Of a DNA stretch of 14,385 nt, positions 6,055 through 13,657 are shown one piece after another; positions within the stretch are counted from its first letter, which is position 1, and each line of letters starts with the position of its first letter. The stretch covers positions 1 through 14,385 of the forward strand of contig SLDB01000330.1 in the NCBI GenBank assembly GCA_007125475.1. Reading direction: 5' to 3'. The stretch comes from Nitriliruptoraceae bacterium. Its GTDB lineage: Bacteria; Actinomycetota; Nitriliruptoria; Nitriliruptorales; Nitriliruptoraceae. The notes under the pieces are model-generated. The model saw only the letters and a list, made by a program, of their open reading frames with translations, had not been told where the DNA came from and did no database searches. The position numbers and the translations under genes were made by a program.

Positions 6055-6128
6055 GGGCCGGTAGCTCAGGTGGTTAGAGCAGCGGACTCATAATCCGTCA
6101 GGCGCGGGTTCGAGCCCCGCCCGGCCCA
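6055..6128 (+). tRNA. tRNA with CAT anticodon (Met elongator or Ile2)
   Basis: A complete 74-nt cloverleaf: acceptor GGGCCGG/CCGGCCC with discriminator A, D-arm GCTC/GAGC, anticodon stem GCGGA/TCCGT enclosing CTCATAA, and T-arm GCGGG-TTCGAGC-CCCGC. No CCA is encoded. The CAT anticodon is compatible with elongator tRNA-Met, or with tRNA-Ile whose C34 is modified to lysidine. It lacks the initiator hallmark of three G-C pairs next to the anticodon loop. The acceptor has C4-G69 and C5-G68, which are positive determinants for TilS in E. coli and favour Ile2. The acceptor does not resemble the E. coli elongator Met tRNA. Confidence 0.93.
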
Positions 6129-6137
6129 CGGCCCGGC

Positions 6138-6166
6138 CCGTCCGGGTGTCACCTCCCCCCGGACGG
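6138..6166 (+). terminator. Probable hairpin terminator after the CAT tRNA
   Basis: CCGTCCGGG (6138-6146) pairs perfectly with CCCGGACGG (6158-6166) around an 11-base loop, starting 10 bases after the tRNA. No T-run follows. Position and the uninterrupted 9-bp GC-rich stem support a terminator. Confidence 0.5.
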
Positions 6167-6276
6167 TCGTGAGGCCGCCGCGGGGCTCCTGAGGGAAGTA
6201 GCCTGGCGGGGACCCCGGACCATCGATACATCACCGACCATCACCAGCCATTGCTACCACCGATGAGGAGCGCGCC

Positions 6277-7170
6277 GTGGTGAGTTTCGCCGAGCGCAAG
6301 CAACGCGCCCCCGTCGGTGAGGGCCTCGAGATGGCCTACCTCGACGAGGGCCAGGGCCCGATCGTCGTGCTGCTCCACGGCAACCCCACCTCGTCGTACC
6401 TGTGGCGCGAGGTGATCCCTGAGCTGACGGCGGCGGGCTTCCGCTGCATCGCCCCGGATCTCCTCGGGATGGGCGACTCGGACCGGTTGGCGGACAGCGG
6501 GCCCGACCGGTACCGGTTCGTCGAGCACGCCCACTACCTCGATGCCTTCCTGGATCGGCTCGTGGGGCAGGAAGACGTCAGCTTCGTCGTCCACGACTGG
6601 GGTTCGGCGCTCGGTTTCCACTGGGCCCACCGCCACCCGGAGCAGGTCCGCGGTATCGCGTACTTCGAGGCGATCGTGCGTCCGCTGACGTGGGAGGAGT
6701 GGCCCGAGGCGTCGCGACGGATCTTCGAGGGGATGCGGTCCGATGCCGGGGAGTCGCTGATCCTGGACAGGAACGTCTTCGTCGAGAAGATCCTCCCGGC
6801 GAGCGTGATCCGGGACCTCGGCGAGGACGAGATGGACGAGTACCGCCGTCCGTTCCGCACACCGGGTGAGGACCGCCGGCCGATGCTGACCTGGCCGCGG
6901 GAACTGCCGATCGACGGCGAGCCGGCCGACGTGCACGACATCGTGTCCGCCTACGCTCAGTGGCTCGCCGGCGACGACTCGCCCCCGAAGCTCTTCCTCG
7001 ACGCCCGCCCGGGGTCGATCCTCACCGGCGCCCCCCGGGAGTACGCCAGGAGCTGGCCGAATCAGCGCGAGGACGTCGTCGAGGGGATCCACTTCCTCCC
7101 CGAGGACGATGGCGAGCGGATCGGTCGCCTCGTCGCCGAGTGGCTCACCGACATCGGTGTCCGGCGATGA
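6277..7170 (+). CDS. dhaA: Haloalkane dehalogenase (DhaA/HLD-II type alpha/beta hydrolase)
   Basis: A protein of 297 residues that hydrolyses carbon-halogen bonds of alkyl halides to alcohol and halide. The GTG at 6277 follows GAGGAG (6265-6270) at six bases; a second GTG at 6280 is an alternative. The full pentad is visible and sits at nearly the same residue numbers as Rhodococcus DhaA. These are halide-binding Asn36 (LHGNPTSSYLWR), nucleophile Asp107 with halide-binding Trp108 (VVHDWGSALGF), acid Glu131 (YFEAIVRPLTWEEWPE), and base His272 (GIHFLPEDDGERIG). The cap domain spans about 132-215. There is no signal peptide. Its stop overlaps the start of the next gene (ATGA), so translation is coupled. 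The natural substrate is not deducible. Confidence 0.93.
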   Translation: MVSFAERKQRAPVGEGLEMAYLDEGQGPIVVLLHGNPTSSYLWREVIPELTAAGFRCIAPDLLGMGDSDRLADSGPDRYRFVEHAHYLDAFLDRLVGQEDVSFVVHDWGSALGFHWAHRHPEQVRGIAYFEAIVRPLTWEEWPEASRRIFEGMRSDAGESLILDRNVFVEKILPASVIRDLGEDEMDEYRRPFRTPGEDRRPMLTWPRELPIDGEPADVHDIVSAYAQWLAGDDSPPKLFLDARPGSILTGAPREYARSWPNQREDVVEGIHFLPEDDGERIGRLVAEWLTDIGVRR

Positions 7171-7919
7171 ACCGTCTCGCCCCCGACCAGCGCGCCGCGC
7201 TGGTCGCCGAGTACCGCGCCGGTCTGATCGCCGACTATCAGACGGGGCTACAGACCGTCGCCGCGGAGGCCGACCCGCGCCGGCGACCTCGCCTGCGTGG
7301 ATGGGTGCACACGGTCGCGGCACCCGTCGCCGCCGTCGCCGCGCTCCTGCTGTGGCAGGCGGCGGGCCCGGGGATCTTCCGGGCGAGCGTGGCCGTGTTC
7401 GGGGTCGGACTGGTGGGGCTGTACGCGGTGTCCGGCCTGTACCACCTGTGCCGCCGGGTGCGCCTGCGGTACTGGCTCTCCCGTCTCGACGTGGCGATGA
7501 TCCAGCTCTTCGTCGCGGCGTCGTTCACCCCGATCGCGGTCCACACCCTCGACGGCGCGTGGAAGGCGTGGAGTCTCACGATCGCGTGGGTGATCGCCAC
7601 GGTCGGTGCGGTGCTGGCGGCGTCGCCGATCCGCGCACCCCGGTGGCTCTCGGTCGCGGCGACGACGACGTTCGCCTCCCTCGCGCTGGTGCCGCTGCTG
7701 CGGATCATCCAGGTGCTCCCGGCGGCGGGAACCGTGCTGCTGTTGGCCGGGTCCGCGCTCTACGTCGCCGGCGGCGTCGTCTACGCGCGTCGCCGGCCCG
7801 ACCCGTGGCCCCGGTGGTTCGGGTTCCACGAGGTCTTCCACGTCCTGGTCGTCCTCGGTGGGGCGACGCACGTCGTGGCCGTGTGGGAGTACGCCCTTCC
7901 GCTGGCCGGTGCCGGCTGA
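7167..7919 (+). CDS. Hemolysin III / PAQR-family seven-helix membrane protein
   Basis: A protein of 250 residues starting at ATG 7167, inside the ATGA overlap with the dehalogenase stop. The first 45 residues are hydrophilic. About seven membrane helices follow. Family signatures are S89-G-L-Y-H93 in YAVSGLYHL, Asp108 in SRLDVAMIQLFVAASFTPI, and His221/His225 in FGFHEVFH with His235 after it. These are the zinc-site residues known in the PAQR/HlyIII superfamily (related to adiponectin receptors and bacterial YqfA). Bacterial members are linked to membrane lipid homeostasis; the 'hemolysin' name is historical. Coupling to a dehalogenase suggests coexpression, not necessarily common function. 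A longer in-frame reading from 6960 lies in the preceding gene and is rejected. Confidence 0.9.
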   Translation: MNRLAPDQRAALVAEYRAGLIADYQTGLQTVAAEADPRRRPRLRGWVHTVAAPVAAVAALLLWQAAGPGIFRASVAVFGVGLVGLYAVSGLYHLCRRVRLRYWLSRLDVAMIQLFVAASFTPIAVHTLDGAWKAWSLTIAWVIATVGAVLAASPIRAPRWLSVAATTTFASLALVPLLRIIQVLPAAGTVLLLAGSALYVAGGVVYARRRPDPWPRWFGFHEVFHVLVVLGGATHVVAVWEYALPLAGAG

Positions 7920-7950
7920 CACCCGTCCTCGACGTGGCGGCCGAGACCCC

Positions 7951-7972
7951 TCGTCAACGGTTCGTCAACGGT
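7951..7972. repeat. Perfect 11-bp tandem duplication at the 3' end of the NAD synthetase gene
   Basis: TCGTCAACGGT occurs twice back to back (7951-7961 and 7962-7972). The minus-strand stop TGA of the NAD synthetase gene lies in the second copy, and the same TGA trinucleotide recurs in the first copy, downstream for that strand. It sits at the convergent junction with the hemolysin III gene. No function is apparent. Confidence 0.6.
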
Positions 7973-9767
7973 CGGGGTCGGCGGCGGTCTCCGGGCCGAG
8001 CGGGAAGCGAGCGTGAGCGGGATCGACGCGTCCGCTGTCACGCCGCCGCGTCGGCCGCCAGGCGTTGGTCACCGGCATCCGCCGGTCCGTGCCGAACGCC
8101 CGAGGGCTGATCGTCACCCCCAGGGGCGCCTGTCGTCGCACTGACTCGGCCGCATCGATCCGGGCGAGGACGTCGAGGACGACGTCGACGTCGTACCCCC
8201 GGGCGGCGAGGTCCTCCACGCCTTCGCCGTACTGGACGTAGCGCTGCACGATCACGTCCAGCACCTCGTAGGAGGGGAACCCCTCCCCGAACCGTTCTTG
8301 GGCCGAGGTGCGCTTCTCCAGGACGTGGCGGGGGATGCGTCCGGGTCCGACGTGGGGATGGGCCGCGAGGCGGTAGAGCAGGGTCTTCGGGCAGTCGCGC
8401 AGTGGGGCGAAGCCCCCGACGGTGTCGGTGTGCGGGATCGCCGCACCGATGGACAGCTCGGTCTTGTTGGTGGTCGCCAACAGGAGGAGACCGTGCGCGG
8501 CACTCATCGTGGTGAGCACGCCCGGGCGCAGCTGCGCCGGGTGAGCGGGCGCGTCGAGCGCCTCCGTGGTCCAGGGTCCGTGCACGGCCGTCGCGGACGC
8601 CAGTACCGAGGCGCTGGCCGAGACCAGCGGCTCGAGCGGCACCACGGCGAATCCGATGCCGAGGGCTTCGGCGACGTCTCGAGCGGCGTCGAGCTCATCG
8701 GGGTCGGTGTCCGGACCGGGCATCGCCACTCCGAGGACGGCGTCGGGCCCGAGGGCTTCCGCGGCGAGCGCGGCCGTGAACGCCGCATCCATCCCCCCGG
8801 AGAGGCCGAGGATCACCCGACGGAAGCCGTTCTTCTCGACGAAATCCCGGGTCCCGGTGCACAGCGCGCCCCAGATCTCTTCGAGCTCGCCGGCGGCGTC
8901 GTGCGGTCGGGGTGCGTCCGCCGGCGGGCGGCGGGGGCGTGGCACGGCGTGGACCGTGGTGGGCCTCGTCGTGAGCACACGTGGTGCGGGTAGGGCGACG
9001 TCGAGCACCGCGCGATCCTCGCGGAAGGCGGGGGCGCGGTACAACAGCGTTCCGTCCGCCCCGATCACCAGAGACGAGCCGTCGAAGACGATGTCGTCCT
9101 GGCCTCCGACGAGGTTCGCGTAGACGAGCGGCACGCCGTTCCGACGGGCCAGCTGGGCGGTGTGCCGCTCCCGTCCGGCCCGCTTGGTGCGGTGGTAGGG
9201 CGAGGCGTTGGGCGCCAGCAGGATCTGCGCCCCCGCGCGCGCCTGCGCCTCGGGGGGGCCGTCGCCCGACCAGAGGTCCTCGCAGATCGAGATGCCGGCC
9301 ACCACGTCACCGATCGCCCACAGGGCGTCGGCCTGCCCGCCGGGCGCGATGTTGCGGCCCTCGTCGAACGCACCGTACGTGGGCAGCAGGATCTTGTGGT
9401 AGGCACCGCGGACCTCGCCCCGGTTGAGCACCACGGCGCTGATCGAGACGTCCCGTTCGACGGAGTCCCACGAGCGGCGCGCCGGGACGCGGGTGACGGT
9501 CCCCACCACCGTCGTCGTCTCTCCGGCGATCTCGGCGAGCCCCGCCGCCGCTTCCTCGGCCTCGGCGACGAACTCGCGGTGCAGGACGAGGTCGGCGACC
9601 GGGTAGCCGGTGAGCGCGAGCTCGGGCAGCACGAGGACGTCGGCGCCGCAGTGCTCCGCCCACGCCATCACCTCCGCGATGCGTTCGGCGTTCCGCCCGA
9701 TCGCCCCGACCGCGACCGGGATCTGGCCGATGGCGACCCGCAGCCGGCCTCCGTCAGACTCGCGCAT
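7965..9767 (-). CDS. nadE: Glutamine-dependent NAD+ synthetase-like protein with altered synthetase motifs
   Basis: A protein of 600 residues from ATG 9767. ATG 9812 (615 residues) or longer starts are possible, and no clear ribosome site decides between them. Residues 9-260 are a nitrilase/glutaminase domain with an intact Glu-Lys-Cys triad: Glu49 (LPELALTGYP), Lys125 (YHKILLPTYGAFDEGR) and Cys162 (GISICEDLW). Residues 295-570 are the ATP-pyrophosphatase NAD synthetase domain. There the P-loop reads SGGMDA (323-328) with alanine where family members have serine (SGGxDS). The GNKSE motif reads TNKTE (433-437), the YGD motif reads HTD (446-448), and the segment before PSYEVLD lacks the usual DEDSLPP. 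The C-terminal RRQAPLG...SPRAFGTDRRMPVTN is conserved. Canonical members make NAD+ from deamido-NAD+, glutamine and ATP. This copy may be slow, specialised or non-catalytic. It converges on the hemolysin III gene. Confidence 0.85.
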   Translation of the reverse strand: MRESDGGRLRVAIGQIPVAVGAIGRNAERIAEVMAWAEHCGADVLVLPELALTGYPVADLVLHREFVAEAEEAAAGLAEIAGETTTVVGTVTRVPARRSWDSVERDVSISAVVLNRGEVRGAYHKILLPTYGAFDEGRNIAPGGQADALWAIGDVVAGISICEDLWSGDGPPEAQARAGAQILLAPNASPYHRTKRAGRERHTAQLARRNGVPLVYANLVGGQDDIVFDGSSLVIGADGTLLYRAPAFREDRAVLDVALPAPRVLTTRPTTVHAVPRPRRPPADAPRPHDAAGELEEIWGALCTGTRDFVEKNGFRRVILGLSGGMDAAFTAALAAEALGPDAVLGVAMPGPDTDPDELDAARDVAEALGIGFAVVPLEPLVSASASVLASATAVHGPWTTEALDAPAHPAQLRPGVLTTMSAAHGLLLLATTNKTELSIGAAIPHTDTVGGFAPLRDCPKTLLYRLAAHPHVGPGRIPRHVLEKRTSAQERFGEGFPSYEVLDVIVQRYVQYGEGVEDLAARGYDVDVVLDVLARIDAAESVRRQAPLGVTISPRAFGTDRRMPVTNAWRPTRRRDSGRVDPAHARFPLGPETAADPDR

Positions 9768-10013
9768 CAATGATGACCAGACGTCGGTGACCGAGCCGGG
9801 GGCGGCCGCCATGTACCCGGGCACTGCCTCCCGGCACGCGAGGCGTGGGACGGTGGAGCGTCCCCGTGCCTCCGGCCGGGTCGAACAGCCCGCGGGGCGA
9901 CGATCGCTCGATGCTCGCTGGCATCGTTGCCGCACAACGTAGGGCAGTACGCGGCCGGCGGTCCGCACGACGGGTGGCCAGAGCGTCGGCGGCGAGGAAG
10001 ATGAGCACCTACG
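9768..10013. other. Divergent intergenic region between the NAD synthetase and GH65 genes
   Basis: About 246 bases separate the two divergent starts, so both promoters must lie here. Either gene could start somewhat earlier or later, which would narrow or widen the gap. I see a short inverted repeat, CGTTG (9925-9929) and CAACG (9935-9939), with a 5-base loop, but no convincing -35/-10 pair and no RNA gene. Confidence 0.4.
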
Positions 10014-12542
10014 GTGGCGGCTCGTCGCCGTGCCGCGACGGCACGCGCTGGAGGAACCGAGATCGATGTGGACGACGACGTCCCGGTGACGGTCGACCTA
10101 CCCGTTGGCTCCACCGCTCCCTGGGACCCCTGGCGCTTCGGCTACGAAGGTTTCGATCCCGGCCAGGAAGGCCTCCGGGAGGCGCTGTGCACCGTCGGGA
10201 ACGGCTACCTCGCGGTTCGCGGGTCGTTCGTCGGCTCGCAGCCGGACGGCGTGCACTACCCCGCCACGTACGTCGCCGGGTGCTACAACCGGCTCACCAG
10301 CGAGGTCGCCGGGCGGTCCGTCGAGAACGAGTCGATCGTCAAGGTGCCGGACTGGCTCCAGCTCCAGGTCGCCGTCGAGGACGGCGGGTGGTTCTCACCG
10401 TCCCGGAGCGACGTGTTGGACCACCGCGTTGAACTCGATCTGCGACACGGCCTCCTCCTGCGTCGCCTGCGCTTCCGCGACCGCGAGGGTCGGACGACCC
10501 GTATCGTCGAGCGGCGGTTCGCGCACATGGACCACGAGCACCTCGCCGCCGTCGAGCTCGGTGTCGTCGCCGAGGACTGGTCGGGCAGGCTCCATGTCCG
10601 CTCGGGGATCGACGCGGGGGTGGAGAACCGCGGCGTGGAGCGCTACGCCGCACTGGCGTCGCGTCACCTGGAGGTGGTGACCGCCGATGCCGTGGACGCG
10701 GAGACCCTCCTCGTCCGCGCGGTGACGAACACGACGGCGGTTCGCCTCGCCGTGGCGGCACGTACCCGCACGCTCGTCGATGGTGCCGCGGTCGACGCGG
10801 TGCGCGCCACGGTGCGCGAGGACGAACAGATCGCCCACGAATGGCAGGTGCACCTCGAGGCCGGCGCCGCGGTGACGCTCGAGAAGGTCGTCTCCATCCG
10901 CACCTCCCGTGACGTCGCCGGCTTCGAGCCCGGAGTCGACGTTGTGACGGACCTGGAGGAGGTGGGCAGCTTCGAGACGCTGCTGCACGCCCACCTCGTG
11001 GCGTGGGCGGGGTTGTGGGACCGCTTCCGCCTCGAACTCGAGTTCCGGCCCGAGATGGAGCAGACCCTCCGGCTGCACCTCTTCCACCTCCTCCAGACGG
11101 TGTCGCCGAACAGCAGTGCCCACGACGTCGGGGTACCGCCTCGTGGTCTGCACGGGGAGGCCTACCGCGGCCTGATCATGTGGGACGAGATCTTCATCCT
11201 GCCGACCCTCGACCTGCGCGTGCCGTCGTTGACGCGGGCGCTGCTGGGCTACCGCTATCACCGGTTGCCGGCGGCACGGCGAGCTGCACGACGGGAGGGG
11301 CACCGGGGGGCGATGTTCCCGTGGCAGAGCGGGAGCAACGGCGACGAGGTCTCGCAGGTCGTCCACCTCAACCCGCGCTCGGGACGGTGGGTACCCGACC
11401 CCACGCACCTGCAGCGGCACATCGGCCTCGCGGTCGCCTACAACGTCTGGCAGTACCACCAGACCACCGGCGACGACGCCTTCCTCCACGATCAGGGCGC
11501 CGAGATCCTGCTGGACGTCGCGAGGTTCTTCGCCAGTCTCGCGACCTACGACCCGGGGCGGGGTCGGTACGTCATCCGTGGGGTGGTCGGCCCCGACGAG
11601 TTCCACACCGGGTATCCGTCAGCCGCCGAGCCGGGCCTGGACAACAACGCCTATACGAACGTGATGGCGGCATGGCTGTTCCGGCGTGTCCTCGAGCTCC
11701 ACACGCTCCTCGACGAGCGTCGGTGGGTGGAGCTCACCGCGAAGCTGGGCATCCAGCGCAGCGACCTCGAGTACTTCGAGCAGGTCGGACGGTGGATGTA
11801 CGTCCCGTTCCACGACGGGGTGATCAGTCAGTACGAGGGCTACGAGGAGCTCGAGGAGCTCGACTGGGAGCGACTCCGCCGCGAGCACGGTGACATCCAG
11901 CGCCTCGACCGCATCCTCGAGGCGGAGGGCGACACGCCGAACCGCTACAAGGCCTCCAAACAGGCCGACGTGCTGATGCTGTTCTACCTCCTCTCCGCCG
12001 ACGAGCTGCGCGACCTCCTCGGCCACCTCGGTTACGCCCTGGACGCCGAGACCGTCGCGCGCACCGTCGACTACTACCTCGCCCGCACGACCCACGGCTC
12101 GACGCTGAGCTCCGTCGTGCACGGTTGGGTGCTCGCCCGTCGCCACCGCGAGCGCGCGCTGGAGTACCTCACGCAGGCGTTGGCCAGCGACGTGAACGAC
12201 GTGCAGGGTGGGACGACCAGGGAGGGGGTGCACCTCGCCGCGATGGCCGGCAGCGTGGACCTGATCCTGCGGTGCTTCCCCGGACTGGAGATGCGGGAGG
12301 GCGTGCTGCGGGTGGACCCGGTGTGGCCGGAGGCCCTCGGGGTGTTGGAGTTCGGCATCACCTACCGCGGCCACCCCCTCACGGTCCGGGTCAGCGGCGA
12401 GTCCCTGCGGCTGACCAGCGCCCCGGGGGACCGGCCGGCGATCACCGTGTGCTCACCGTGGGAGACCTTCGAGCTGGCGCCGGGGTCCTCCGTGGAGCTT
12501 CACCACCGACCGGCGGTGCCCCGGGACGCTGCCCATACCTAG
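10014..12542 (+). CDS. Glycoside hydrolase family 65 enzyme, probably a disaccharide phosphorylase
   Basis: Up to 842 residues from GTG 10014. GTG 10068, with GGAGG at 10050-10054 but a long 13-base gap, is an alternative giving 824 residues. The N-terminal super-sandwich domain contains REALCTVGNGYLAVRGSF. The central (alpha/alpha)6 barrel has GAMFPWQSGSNGDE and HLQRHIGLAVAYNVWQYHQTTGD. It also has the general acid Glu529 in VVGPDEFH followed by DNNAYTN, and Lys649-Gln650 in YKASKQADVL. HGSTLSSVVH (694-703) corresponds to the phosphate-binding loop of GH65 phosphorylases. A C-terminal beta-sandwich closes the protein. It is cytoplasmic, without signal peptide. GH65 includes maltose, trehalose, kojibiose and nigerose phosphorylases and some hydrolases. 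I cannot tell which from the motifs. No beta-phosphoglucomutase or sugar transporter gene adjoins it. Confidence 0.9.
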   Translation: MAARRRAATARAGGTEIDVDDDVPVTVDLPVGSTAPWDPWRFGYEGFDPGQEGLREALCTVGNGYLAVRGSFVGSQPDGVHYPATYVAGCYNRLTSEVAGRSVENESIVKVPDWLQLQVAVEDGGWFSPSRSDVLDHRVELDLRHGLLLRRLRFRDREGRTTRIVERRFAHMDHEHLAAVELGVVAEDWSGRLHVRSGIDAGVENRGVERYAALASRHLEVVTADAVDAETLLVRAVTNTTAVRLAVAARTRTLVDGAAVDAVRATVREDEQIAHEWQVHLEAGAAVTLEKVVSIRTSRDVAGFEPGVDVVTDLEEVGSFETLLHAHLVAWAGLWDRFRLELEFRPEMEQTLRLHLFHLLQTVSPNSSAHDVGVPPRGLHGEAYRGLIMWDEIFILPTLDLRVPSLTRALLGYRYHRLPAARRAARREGHRGAMFPWQSGSNGDEVSQVVHLNPRSGRWVPDPTHLQRHIGLAVAYNVWQYHQTTGDDAFLHDQGAEILLDVARFFASLATYDPGRGRYVIRGVVGPDEFHTGYPSAAEPGLDNNAYTNVMAAWLFRRVLELHTLLDERRWVELTAKLGIQRSDLEYFEQVGRWMYVPFHDGVISQYEGYEELEELDWERLRREHGDIQRLDRILEAEGDTPNRYKASKQADVLMLFYLLSADELRDLLGHLGYALDAETVARTVDYYLARTTHGSTLSSVVHGWVLARRHRERALEYLTQALASDVNDVQGGTTREGVHLAAMAGSVDLILRCFPGLEMREGVLRVDPVWPEALGVLEFGITYRGHPLTVRVSGESLRLTSAPGDRPAITVCSPWETFELAPGSSVELHHRPAVPRDAAHT

Positions 12543-12621
12543 GGTGAGTGCCCGGGGTGGTGTCACCTGGCAGTATCCGCGGCCCGCGCAGACGTCGGGG
12601 AGCCGGAGAGGACCGCACGTG

Positions 12622-13653
12622 ATGGCCGATGACCACGAGGACCCGCCGGCGGGTTACGTCGAGGGCGAGTTCCACCGGGACACCACCTATCTGGACGATC
12701 GGATCACCGCCGACGGCCGGGGCGGCTGGCCGGTCCAGGCCGGTCGCTACCGCCTGGTGGTCAGCCGTGCCTGTCCGTGGGCGAACCGGGCGATCATCGT
12801 CCGACGCCTCCTGGGCCTCGAGGACGCCCTCCCGATGGCCGTCGCCGGCCCGACCCACGGGTGGAAGAGCTGGAAGTTCGACCTCGATCCCGGTGGTGTG
12901 GATCCGGTGCTGGGGATCGAGCGGCTACGGGACGCCTACCTCGCCCGTGACCCCGGGTACGCCCACGGCATCACGGTGCCGGCGATCGTCGACGTCCCCA
13001 GTGGCCAGGTGGTCACCAACGACTTCAGCCAGATCACCCTCGACCTGTCCACCGAGTGGGTCGCCCACCACCGGGAGGGCGCCCCGGACCTGTACCCGGA
13101 CGGGTTGCGTGACGAGATCGACGACGTCGCCCGGGTCGTGTACCGGGACGTGAACAACGCGGTCTACGAGGCGGGGTTCGCGGGCCGGGCCGAGGCGTAC
13201 GCGGAGGCCTACGAGCGGCTGTTCGCACGCCTGGACTGGCTCACCGAGCGGCTGGCGACCCGTCGCTACCTCGTCGGCGACCACCTCACGGAGGCCGACG
13301 TCCGGTTGTTCACGACGCTGGTGCGCTTCGACGCCGTCTACCACAACCACTTCCGTTGCAACCGGAACAAGCTCACCGAGATGCCCGTCCTGTGGGCCTA
13401 CGCACGGGACCTGTTCCAGACCCCCGGGTTCGGCGACACCATCGACTTCGGGCACATCAAGCGCCACTACTACGAGGTCCACACCGACATCAACCCCACC
13501 GGGATCGTCCCGCTCGGCCCGGACCTGTCGGTGTGGGCGCAGCCGCACGACCGTGACACCCTCCCCGGCACCCCGTTCGGGGACGGCACGCCACCCCCAC
13601 CACCACCGCGTGACGAGGTCGTCCCCACCGGGCACAACCCCGCGCTGAGGTGA
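12622..13653 (+). CDS. Xi-class-like glutathione/mycothiol S-transferase (glutathionyl-hydroquinone reductase family)
   Basis: A protein of 343 residues from ATG 12622. GTG 12619 directly before it is equally possible, since AGAGG (12607-12611) lies 7 bases from the GTG and 10 from the ATG. The N-terminal thioredoxin-fold domain has the catalytic Cys51 in RLVVSRACPWANRAIIVRRLLGLE. The C-terminal helical domain has YLVGDHLTEADVRLFTTLVRFDAVY, LWAYARDLFQTPGF and HIKRHYYEVHTDINPTGIVPLGP, all xi-class landmarks. Xi enzymes (YqjG/ECM4) reduce glutathionyl-hydroquinones through the cysteine. The usual VNNES motif is replaced by VVTNDFSQ. Because actinobacteria normally use mycothiol, the true thiol cofactor is uncertain. 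The tail has six consecutive prolines near residues 323-328. It follows the GH65 gene by 79 bases, and its stop is 4 bases before the next start. Confidence 0.87.
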   Translation: MADDHEDPPAGYVEGEFHRDTTYLDDRITADGRGGWPVQAGRYRLVVSRACPWANRAIIVRRLLGLEDALPMAVAGPTHGWKSWKFDLDPGGVDPVLGIERLRDAYLARDPGYAHGITVPAIVDVPSGQVVTNDFSQITLDLSTEWVAHHREGAPDLYPDGLRDEIDDVARVVYRDVNNAVYEAGFAGRAEAYAEAYERLFARLDWLTERLATRRYLVGDHLTEADVRLFTTLVRFDAVYHNHFRCNRNKLTEMPVLWAYARDLFQTPGFGDTIDFGHIKRHYYEVHTDINPTGIVPLGPDLSVWAQPHDRDTLPGTPFGDGTPPPPPPRDEVVPTGHNPALR

Positions 13654-13657
13654 CGTG

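Noticed and set aside
9925..9939. Short inverted repeat CGTTG/CAACG as an operator for the NadE/GH65 promoters
   Set aside because: A 5-bp stem is expected by chance in GC-rich DNA of this length, so it is mentioned only in the region note.
10395..11606. 403-codon minus-strand frame inside the GH65 gene
   Set aside because: It has no recognisable domain and lies wholly within a convincing GH65 coding sequence.
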